Origin: Bacillota bacterium
GTDB taxonomy: Bacteria > Bacillota > Sulfobacillia > Sulfobacillales > Sulfobacillaceae
Assembly: GCA_021820675.1 (NCBI GenBank)
Contig: JAKADI010000197.1
Coordinates: 1 to 5,035, forward strand
DNA: 5,035 nucleotides
Direction: 5' to 3'
Shown: positions 1-5,035 of the stretch, one piece after another
Position numbering within the stretch: the stretch's first letter is position 1
How the letters are laid out: each line of letters begins with the position of its first letter
Made by a program: the position numbers and the translations under genes
Notes under the pieces: model-generated
The model's input: the letters and a program-made list of their open reading frames with translations, nothing else
What the model was told of the DNA's origin: nothing
Database searches by the model: none

Positions 1-140
1 AATGCTGTCCACCATCCGAGCAACATCACCGATACTGCCGTAAAAAAATGCAACCGCAAATTCCTTTGCGTAACCACCGCATAGTGCAGTCCGGAAAATG
101 CGTACCGGAAGGATTCTCTGAGGCTCTCAGCGCGCTTCAC
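1..140 (-). CDS. dgkA: DgkA-family lipid kinase (diacylglycerol/undecaprenol kinase), 5' part only
   Basis: Reading the minus strand from a GTG at 140-138 gives 46 codons with no stop before the left edge. The peptide begins MKRAESLRESFRYAFSGL and continues through a TQRNLRLHF segment (residues 24-32) into a hydrophobic stretch from about residue 32 (FFTAVSVMLLGWWTA). A short 'SF.yA..G' amphipathic helix, then 'eRN.r.H', then the first membrane helix is the N-terminal signature of the prokaryotic DgkA family. In Gram-positives this small integral membrane kinase acts mainly on undecaprenol, recycling the carrier lipid for cell-wall synthesis. An in-frame TGA at 146-144 excludes any start further upstream, and no other start occurs before about residue 22. 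The start overlaps the end of ybeY by 14 bases. A GGGAGG at 160-155 is the likely ribosome site, with a rather long 14-base spacer. The catalytic core (E.vNTAIE) lies outside the window, so activity cannot be judged. Family assignment rests on the N-terminal signature plus position after ybeY, as in B. subtilis. Confidence 0.87.
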   Translation of the reverse strand, partial: MKRAESLRESFRYAFSGLHYAVVTQRNLRLHFFTAVSVMLLGWWTA

Positions 141-582
141 GAGTCAAACCGATACCTCCCAGGATTTCTTCGGTTCTCGCCATCATTCGCACTTCGTCGT
201 CAGACTTCTCGTGATCCCAACCCAGAAGGTGCAAAATCCCATGCACTACTAAGAATCCCAGTTCCCGTTCGAAACTATGCCCATACTCTTGAGCTTGATT
301 TTGGACACGGTCCAATGACACAACAACGTCACCTAGCAGGAGCCCATCGTTCATGCCGTCATCCTCGCCCTCTTTCTGGCTAAAAGACAACACATCGGTA
401 GGTCGGTCCACGCCTCGGTATGTGCGGTTGAGCTCACGAATCGTCTCATCGTCCGTCAGAACAATACTGAGTTGTGCATCCTCCAAGTCACCGAGATTAA
501 CGAGAGCCGCGGCGGCCACCTGTCGAACGGTCTCCTCCAATTCGGCGGATGAACCGGGAGGAACTTCCACCCAAATGTCCAT
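127..582 (-). CDS. ybeY: Endoribonuclease YbeY (rRNA maturation / ribosome quality control)
   Basis: A complete 151-residue protein of normal length for the UPF0054/YbeY family of single-strand-specific, zinc-dependent endoribonucleases, which act in 16S rRNA 3'-end maturation and ribosome quality control. The zinc site H-x3-H-x5-H is intact as HGILHLLGWDH (His114, His118, His124). Upstream lies the conserved block LNRTYRGVDRPTDVLSF (51-67) with the invariant Arg56, then LLGDVVVSL (82-90) and the EYGHSFERELGFLVVHG run (99-115). The end GLTR is also family-typical. Residues 68-80 are an acidic, Asp/Gly-rich loop. The ATG at 582 is supported by GGAGAGGAG at 599-591 with 8 bases spacing, and by the family N-terminus (short beta strand, then helix). 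The gene starts inside pgpH in another frame and its end overlaps dgkA, so translation is probably coupled. Its functional partner PhoH is encoded two genes upstream. Identification is secure; cytoplasmic action is known from the family. Confidence 0.97.
   Translation of the reverse strand: MDIWVEVPPGSSAELEETVRQVAAAALVNLGDLEDAQLSIVLTDDETIRELNRTYRGVDRPTDVLSFSQKEGEDDGMNDGLLLGDVVVSLDRVQNQAQEYGHSFERELGFLVVHGILHLLGWDHEKSDDEVRMMARTEEILGGIGLTREAR
155..160 (-). promoter_or_regulatory. Probable ribosome binding site of dgkA inside ybeY
   Basis: The minus strand reads GGGAGG, 14 bases before the GTG start of dgkA. The spacer is longer than the usual 5-10 bases and no nearer candidate is visible. dgkA may therefore depend on re-initiation by ribosomes ending at the ybeY TGA, which lies just inside dgkA. 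Confidence 0.5.
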
Positions 583-2704
583 GACTACGACTCCTCTCCA
601 TTTCTTTCAAAACGCTCTCGGGGTACTCGATGCGCTGATGAAAAACGCCGGTTAACACGCGGACGAATGTCCGTGCAATGATGTCGAGCTCTTTCAACGT
701 CAAGTTTGATTCATCCAGTTGGCCATCTTCTAATCGGTCCTTAATAATTTTCCGGACAACTTGTTCTATCGCTTGCGGCGTCGGCTGTTTTAACGTACGG
801 CTCGTCGCCTCGGAGGCGTCGGCCAGCATCACAATGGCTGTCTCCTTGCTTTGAGGCCTCGGACCATCGTAGCGATAGTCTTCCTCAAGAACCTCTTCGC
901 CGCCATCCGATTGGAGCGCTTTGTGGTAAAAGAAACTCATCAATGTCGTCCCGTGATGTTCGCGAATAAAATTGATAATCGCCTCCGGAATCCGGTATTG
1001 TCTAGCCAGTTCAATACCGTCCCTGACATGGGAGGAGATAATTAACGCCGACAAGGGCGGAGCCAACTTGTCATGGGGGTTTTCCGCACCAAATTGATTG
1101 TCTACGAAGAAATAGGGCCGTTTCGATTTGCCAATATCATGATAATAGGCCCCAACCCGCGCTAACAGAGAATTTCCGCCAACGGCTTCGGTAGCTTGTT
1201 CCGCTAAGTTACCCACAATATAGCTGTGATGGTAGGTTCCCGGCGCTTCGATAGTCAATTTCTTTAGTAAAGGCTGATTGGGATTACTTAATTCGATCAG
1301 TTTCATCGAGGTAATGATGCCGAAAGGTCCCTCGAGAAACGGAATCGACCCCATTGATAAAATCGCAGCCAGAATACCATCCAAAAGTCCCCAAAGCAGC
1401 GTTTCCCATGTTGGAGTTTGAGCCAGAGCTGCCCCTTCGATCAGATCCAATCCCAGCAAGGTAAATAGGTTAACGACACCAACCAGCAAGCCTGCACGAA
1501 TGATGTCGTAACGTTGAGATAAGCGGCTTACTGCAAAGACGCCTGCTAAACCGCCGAAGAACGAGACCAAGGCCACATTCAAATCAGCCCCCGTTAAGGT
1601 AGCCATGCTTAACGCCAAAACCCCGGACATTACGAGACCCAAGCCTGAATCCACCAACGCCGTCACCATAATCGCCGCCGTGGGCACAACTAAATAATTG
1701 AGTGCTGGCAAGTTTTTCATAATATCGGCCACAATGAGGGAGACGGTAAAAATAATTCCCGTGATAATAGTCGACGACAGGGAATTCAATAGCGGGCGTT
1801 TGAGGAACCATAGGTAACCTGCCATCAGTGCAACAAGCATGAGGGACACGAGCGCCGATCCCAAAACTGGAGCCGGGTTAAATCCTTGATTCAACAGTCC
1901 TAACTCTTGCAACACCTTAACATCAGCAGGCGTCACCACCTGGCCCGCTTGCAAAACTTGCTCGCCCTTCAAGATCTTCACGGTCGGAACGCGCGCCATC
2001 GCGGCCGCTTTTTTCGCCTGGGTATCTTGTACGTTCAAAAAGTAGTTCGGAACAACCAGACTTTTGGTAAAATCCGACAAAAACAAACGAAGGCCGGGTT
2101 GCGATTCTTCTTGCGAAGCCAATTGCGTGGCAAATCCCCGGGCCTCGGCCAGCCCCACTTTATTATTGCGTACTCCATTGCCGTTCCCCATGACTGAAGA
2201 CACAATAACTAGCGCATCTTGCTGGAGTTGCGACAGACTACTGGGAGATAAACTCAATACCTCGCCCCAAACACTATTTGGCAAACCTACAGCAATGGCT
2301 TGCGAAACAGTCTGTTCTCGCAAGGACAAGGGCGCCGCCTTATCCAAAGACAACGCTAAAATTAGCGAAAAGTCTTTACGAATTGTCGTCTCTTGATTTG
2401 TCACGATTTGGTTATTGGTGGTATAGACATTCTGAGTGGATTTTGCGGCTTGTTCCCGCGCTTTAGCCGTCGCTCCCCAATCTACCACCCCATAAGGAGC
2501 AATCACCGTTCGGGGCGCTAAATCCCCCACCGAGACGTCTATACGCTGCGCAAAGAGGGTGGCGGTAAATACCAACGTCGTTACCAGCCAAACTCCTACA
2601 GCTACCACCACTTGCCGCCAATGCAGCGACCAAGGGCCCTTTAGATCCCAATTAATATAGCCAACGTTAGCAAGCCATTTGCCGACTTTACGTTTGGTGG
2701 TCAT
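497..2704 (-). CDS. pgpH: 7TM-HD cyclic-di-AMP phosphodiesterase PgpH (YqfF)
   Basis: A 735-residue membrane protein with the PgpH/YqfF architecture. An N-terminal anchor (about 31-52) is followed by a long extracytoplasmic 7TMR-HDED region (about 53-275), seven predicted membrane helices (about 278-456) and a cytoplasmic HD phosphohydrolase domain (about 480-690). Metal-binding residues are present: His493 in the TYHHSYIVGNLAE stretch, the His522-Asp523 pair in GAYYHDIGK, His559 in ISSHVRDG, His583/His584 in REHHGT and Asp629 in MLADASE. Family members such as Listeria PgpH hydrolyse c-di-AMP to pApA, controlling a nucleotide that governs potassium and osmotic balance; that activity is inferred here. 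The ATG at 2704 overlaps the phoH stop as ATGA and has AAGGAG at 2719-2714. After the usual family end FHQRIEYPE (688-696) comes an extra 39-residue Ser/Gly/Arg-rich tail. Its last 28 residues (708-735) are read out of frame across the start of ybeY, so the tail may be non-functional. Confidence 0.95.
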   Translation of the reverse strand: MTTKRKVGKWLANVGYINWDLKGPWSLHWRQVVVAVGVWLVTTLVFTATLFAQRIDVSVGDLAPRTVIAPYGVVDWGATAKAREQAAKSTQNVYTTNNQIVTNQETTIRKDFSLILALSLDKAAPLSLREQTVSQAIAVGLPNSVWGEVLSLSPSSLSQLQQDALVIVSSVMGNGNGVRNNKVGLAEARGFATQLASQEESQPGLRLFLSDFTKSLVVPNYFLNVQDTQAKKAAAMARVPTVKILKGEQVLQAGQVVTPADVKVLQELGLLNQGFNPAPVLGSALVSLMLVALMAGYLWFLKRPLLNSLSSTIITGIIFTVSLIVADIMKNLPALNYLVVPTAAIMVTALVDSGLGLVMSGVLALSMATLTGADLNVALVSFFGGLAGVFAVSRLSQRYDIIRAGLLVGVVNLFTLLGLDLIEGAALAQTPTWETLLWGLLDGILAAILSMGSIPFLEGPFGIITSMKLIELSNPNQPLLKKLTIEAPGTYHHSYIVGNLAEQATEAVGGNSLLARVGAYYHDIGKSKRPYFFVDNQFGAENPHDKLAPPLSALIISSHVRDGIELARQYRIPEAIINFIREHHGTTLMSFFYHKALQSDGGEEVLEEDYRYDGPRPQSKETAIVMLADASEATSRTLKQPTPQAIEQVVRKIIKDRLEDGQLDESNLTLKELDIIARTFVRVLTGVFHQRIEYPESVLKEMERSRSHGHLGGSSSRFIRRIGGDRSTGGRRGSR
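591..599 (-). promoter_or_regulatory. Ribosome binding site of ybeY inside pgpH
   Basis: The minus strand reads GGAGAGGAG, 8 bases before the ybeY ATG. It lies entirely within the 3' part of pgpH and fixes the ybeY start. Ribosomes finishing pgpH must pass over it and continue 86 bases into ybeY, so the two initiation modes may interfere or be coupled. Confidence 0.85.
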
Positions 2705-3675
2705 GATGATTGACTCCTTGCTTGCTCTCCCTCAAATCGTTGATATGCCGCGATAATATCACCCACTAAAGGATGGCGAACCACATCCCGTGTCCCCAGA
2801 CGGATCGTACGAATCCCAGGAATTCCCTGAAGAATACGATCCGCTTCATTAAGGCCCGACCGGGATCCCTGGCTGAGGTCAACCTGGGTCGCATCCCCCG
2901 TCACCACCATCTTAGAACCATAGCCTAAGCGAGTTAAAAACATCTTCATTTGCTCATAGGTCGTATTTTGAGCCTCGTCTAAGATAATGAAGCTGGAATT
3001 TAACGTACGCCCCCGCATATAGGCCAGTGGCGCCACCTCGATGTGGCCGCGGTCCCGGTAACGTTCTACCGCTTCTTGTCCAAGAAACTCAAACAACGCA
3101 TCATATAGCGGCCGTAAATAGGGATCCACCTTATCTTCTAAGGCTCCGGGCAAAAAGCCCAATTTCTCCCCGGCTTCGACAGCGGGCCTGGTTAAAATAA
3201 TGCGTTCCACATCGTGGGTCTTCAATGCCTGCACCGCCATCGCCATTGCCAAATAAGTTTTACCCGTTCCCGCTGGGCCAATACCAAAAACCAGTGTGTT
3301 CTGTCGAATGGCTTCAATATATACCTGTTGCCCAACCGTCTTTGGCCGAATAATCCGTCCTCGGGTTGTCGTGTATACCGATTCGGTCAGCAAATGAAGG
3401 AACTCGTTCTGTTTTCCTTCCTGGACCGCCACCACTGCTGCATCCACCGTGTCAAGCCGTATCGGCTGGCCTGCATACGCCCACTGCGCCAATAAATCGA
3501 GAACTTGCCGGGCTAATGCTTGATCACGGTCCGGTCCTTGAATCGCAATCACATTGCCGCGCGCTACAAGTTTCACATGTAGCGTATTTTCAATATGCTT
3601 TAAGTGTTCATCGCCGTGCCCGACAAGAGTTGTCACGGCATCGTTATCAGTAATAACCCACTGAGAAAGTGGCAA
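2701..3675 (-). CDS. phoH: PhoH family P-loop ATPase (PhoH / YbeZ type)
   Basis: A 324-residue protein of usual length for bacterial PhoH. Residues about 10-65 resemble the small KH-like N-terminal domain of Gram-positive PhoH (GDEHLKHIE...ARGNVIAIQG). The ATPase domain, related to superfamily 1 helicase cores, follows: Walker A GPAGTGKT (133-140), LTRPAVEAGEKLGFLPG (161-177), the PhoH signature around YMRGRTLNSSF (219-229), Walker B FIILDEAQN (229-237), VVTGDATQVDL (257-267) and the arginine-containing RDVVRHPLV (296-304). No key residue is missing. PhoH proteins are cytoplasmic nucleotide-binding proteins tied to RNA metabolism; E. coli YbeZ works with YbeY, encoded here two genes downstream. 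The start is a TTG at 3675 with AAAGGGGG 6 bases upstream, and an in-frame TAA at 3690-3688 rules out an earlier start. Its TGA overlaps the pgpH ATG. Despite the name, phosphate control is not implied. Family call is secure; the precise biochemical role is unsettled. Confidence 0.96.
   Translation of the reverse strand: MPLSQWVITDNDAVTTLVGHGDEHLKHIENTLHVKLVARGNVIAIQGPDRDQALARQVLDLLAQWAYAGQPIRLDTVDAAVVAVQEGKQNEFLHLLTESVYTTTRGRIIRPKTVGQQVYIEAIRQNTLVFGIGPAGTGKTYLAMAMAVQALKTHDVERIILTRPAVEAGEKLGFLPGALEDKVDPYLRPLYDALFEFLGQEAVERYRDRGHIEVAPLAYMRGRTLNSSFIILDEAQNTTYEQMKMFLTRLGYGSKMVVTGDATQVDLSQGSRSGLNEADRILQGIPGIRTIRLGTRDVVRHPLVGDIIAAYQRFEGEQARSQSS
2714..2719 (-). promoter_or_regulatory. Ribosome binding site of pgpH inside phoH
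   Basis: AAGGAG on the minus strand, 9 bases before the pgpH ATG and within the last codons of phoH. Together with the ATGA stop/start overlap it indicates translational coupling of phoH and pgpH. Confidence 0.8.
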
Positions 3676-3681
3676 TGGCGT

Positions 3682-3689
3682 CCCCCTTT
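3682..3689 (-). promoter_or_regulatory. Ribosome binding site deciding the TTG start of phoH
   Basis: AAAGGGGG on the minus strand, 6 bases before the TTG at 3675. It lies in the only intergenic gap of the window (3676-3709). With the in-frame stop just upstream (3690-3688), it makes the TTG the first possible start of phoH. Confidence 0.75.
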
Positions 3690-3709
3690 ATTGGTAAATT
3701 GCCCAATGC

Positions 3710-4915
3710 TCATTCACTGATCACGGGCATAGCAATATTTTGATTTACGACCCAATTTAGTTGTACCGATACCCGATGTTTGGCCCAATGAATAGCCTGG
3801 CGCTTTCGGACGATATTCGCTCCGCCTACCATAACCTGTATGCGGTGTGATGCGAATTCCATCGCTCGCAACAAAGCTTTCTTTCTCGTTAAAGCGACAT
3901 GCCGTCTTTGGATTTCATTATATACGATTTTAACTGTCTCTACTGGCAAGTTCACATCCTGCCATCGCCACACCTGCACAAATTTCTGGGCACGGTAGAA
4001 GCGAAAGGGAATCTTTCCATATCCTTGGACAAGAATGGGCGAGTTTTCCCCCACCCGGATGAAGGTTTGCGTGAATGTCCGACCTGAAGGATACCACTGT
4101 TCAAATCGGTAAGGCTGCACAACCTGCACGTGATAGGGCACATCTGCAAAAACCTCCCCTTTAGCAGGAGTCTTGACGGCGTCGGTTAAAGGCCTTGAGT
4201 TTCCCTCGGGCTGGATAGGCACAGGTGCACTGACCGCACCTGAAATCAAGGTTTGTCCCTTACGCACAACTTCCCCCGGACTCACCTCCGGATCTCCCAT
4301 ATACACTAACACGCTGGTGATGGTGCCACCGTGAGAGGCAATCACTTTACGTGGAAGACTTTTTGCGGGCTTAGCCACCAGTGGGACCACGTAAATGGTT
4401 AATAATACACCGTGCACAGATAAGCCAATAAAAGCATATTGTGGTAATGACCGGTGCATCACCAATCGCGACTGACTTAAATTGATCCTATTACGCGGGG
4501 TACCCACATGAATTCCAGCCGATTGCGCCGCTCGGATTAATTGGAATTTGGCCACTGGCGTTAAAGCAGACCCTGGCACGTCAAGAATCCAGATCCTGCT
4601 GGTGACAAATAAAATAATTCCCAGGGCCGTGGCAGCGCCCACACCCAAAAATGGTCTGGAGGCAAATTCGCGCCATTTAAAAGGCAACCCCCCTCTGTTC
4701 CCAAAACGAATACGGTAGTGCTTCCCCCTAAGGACCGAACGAAGAACCGGTATGCATGTTAAAGGCGCAACAAACCGGTACCCTGCCGCGGTTTTTCTCA
4801 CCGCCCATAGGCGCTGCCCCGACAATGCGAGTTGGCTAATGATCTCTTCGGGATGGCGACCGGAAATCGTCACTTCGACCCATCCCAAAAGCAACCGATA
4901 TAAAAAATCGATCAC
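3710..4915 (-). CDS. yqfD: Sporulation protein YqfD
   Basis: A 401-residue protein, close to the roughly 400 residues of Bacillus YqfD. The cytoplasmic N-terminal part begins with an amphipathic start (FLYRLLLGWVEVTISG) and ends at the family hallmark GGLPF (75-79). One clear membrane helix follows (about 89-110), then an SRIWILDVPG turn (106-115) matching the family 'IW.i.v.G' pattern. The rest is probably extracytoplasmic: a beta-rich segment YAFIGLSVHGVLLTIYVVP (160-178), a hammerhead/lipoyl-like segment with GGTITSVLVYMGDPEVSPGE (196-215) and KGQTLISGAV (219-228), and a basic C-terminal region rich in RK/RR (about 337-382). YqfD is a conserved endospore-former protein, expressed with YqfC in the mother cell in B. 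subtilis; its molecular role is not established. The GTG at 4915 has AGGAGG 7 bases upstream and overlaps the yqfC stop by four bases (GTGA). Similarity to HlyD-like adaptors is only suggested by the lipoyl-like segment. Confidence 0.9.
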   Translation of the reverse strand: MIDFLYRLLLGWVEVTISGRHPEEIISQLALSGQRLWAVRKTAAGYRFVAPLTCIPVLRSVLRGKHYRIRFGNRGGLPFKWREFASRPFLGVGAATALGIILFVTSRIWILDVPGSALTPVAKFQLIRAAQSAGIHVGTPRNRINLSQSRLVMHRSLPQYAFIGLSVHGVLLTIYVVPLVAKPAKSLPRKVIASHGGTITSVLVYMGDPEVSPGEVVRKGQTLISGAVSAPVPIQPEGNSRPLTDAVKTPAKGEVFADVPYHVQVVQPYRFEQWYPSGRTFTQTFIRVGENSPILVQGYGKIPFRFYRAQKFVQVWRWQDVNLPVETVKIVYNEIQRRHVALTRKKALLRAMEFASHRIQVMVGGANIVRKRQAIHWAKHRVSVQLNWVVNQNIAMPVISE

Positions 4916-5035
4916 TGCCGCCCCTCCTGAAACACCAATGAATGCACTTCCCCGGTTACCAATATCTCGCCCCCATCAATCCATCCCACCACTAAATCCT
5001 TTCCCCGCACCACCAGATGGCCTTCGGCCAGCCGT
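4912..5035 (-). CDS. yqfC: Sporulation protein YqfC (YabP/YqfC family), C-terminal end only
   Basis: In the frame whose first full codon is 5034-5032, the minus strand encodes 40 residues and then TGA (4914-4912). The peptide contains GHLVVRGKDLVVGWIDGG (residues 5-22) and EILVTGEVHSLVFQEG (23-38). This 'L.I.G..L.I.....EI.i.G.i..i.F' beta pattern is the C-terminal hallmark of the YabP/YqfC spore-protein family, whose members are about 90-100 residues long. The stop overlaps the yqfD GTG by four bases, as expected for the conserved yqfC-yqfD pair expressed in the mother cell during sporulation. The start and promoter lie beyond the right edge. The fragment is short, so identification leans on both pattern and position; a YabP paralogue is the main alternative, made unlikely by the yqfD neighbour. 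Confidence 0.85.
   Translation of the reverse strand, partial: RLAEGHLVVRGKDLVVGWIDGGEILVTGEVHSLVFQEGRQ
4923..4928 (-). promoter_or_regulatory. Ribosome binding site of yqfD inside yqfC
   Basis: A consensus AGGAGG on the minus strand, 7 bases before the GTG start at 4915, lying in the final codons of yqfC. It supports the GTG as the real start and indicates coupled translation of the two sporulation genes. Confidence 0.85.

Noticed and set aside
48..655. Plus-strand open frames at 48-383 and 353-655.
   Set aside because: They lie opposite ybeY, dgkA and the pgpH end, show no domain pattern, and are shadows of strongly supported minus-strand genes.
1584..1811. A 75-residue minus-strand frame inside pgpH, with other small frames at 2463-2651 (minus) and 1907-2466 (plus).
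   Set aside because: They fall within the membrane and extracellular coding parts of pgpH in other frames, without a credible ribosome site or family resemblance.
3690..3707. Inverted repeat ATTGG / CCAAT with an 8-base loop just upstream of the phoH ribosome site.
   Set aside because: Only five base pairs, no extension and no T-run, so it is not a terminator and too weak to call a regulatory hairpin.
3214..4149. Frames opposite phoH and yqfD (plus 3214-3495, 3366-3653, 3899-4087; minus 3952-4149).
   Set aside because: The overlapping phoH and yqfD frames are full length and carry conserved motifs; these short frames have low-complexity or Cys/His-rich translations typical of shadow reading.
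1..5035. Possible novel system, mobile element or CRISPR array.
   Set aside because: Gene order and content match the known Bacillota yqfC-yqfD-phoH-yqfF-ybeY-dgkA block throughout; no repeats, transposase fragments, or unexplained space were seen.

Overview
All recognisable genes lie on the minus strand and form one tightly packed, co-directional block. In transcription order (high to low coordinates) it reads yqfC (3' end only), yqfD, phoH, pgpH/yqfF, ybeY, dgkA (5' end only). This is the classic Bacillota order; in Bacillus subtilis it is yqfC-yqfD-phoH-yqfF-yqfG(ybeY)-dgkA, followed by cdd and era. The YqfC/YqfD sporulation pair, the Bacillota-type 7TM-HD phosphodiesterase and the strong AGGAGG-like ribosome sites point to an endospore-forming member of Bacillota. 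The proteins look divergent from Bacillus, and base composition is about half G+C by eye, so a deep-branching lineage such as the Sulfobacillus group is possible. That placement is a guess.

Layout: 5035-4912 holds the end of yqfC, which overlaps yqfD by four bases (GTGA). yqfD occupies 4915-3710. A 34-base gap with a weak inverted repeat separates it from phoH (3675-2701, TTG start). phoH overlaps pgpH by ATGA. pgpH (2704-497) runs 86 bases past the start of ybeY (582-127), and ybeY overlaps the GTG start of dgkA by 14 bases. dgkA runs off the left edge. No stretch over 300 bases lacks a gene. I saw no terminator, internal promoter, RNA gene, repeat array or mobile element.

The products fall into three functional strands. 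YqfC and YqfD are sporulation proteins. PhoH (ATPase) and YbeY (metallo-endoribonuclease) are an RNA-processing pair linked in many bacteria. PgpH hydrolyses c-di-AMP at the membrane, and DgkA phosphorylates a membrane lipid, in Gram-positives mainly undecaprenol. The overlaps, each with a Shine-Dalgarno sequence inside the upstream gene, imply one polycistronic message with translational coupling. This is an ordinary, conserved housekeeping/sporulation block and I found no evidence of a new system. The most notable local oddity is the long out-of-frame pgpH/ybeY overlap.
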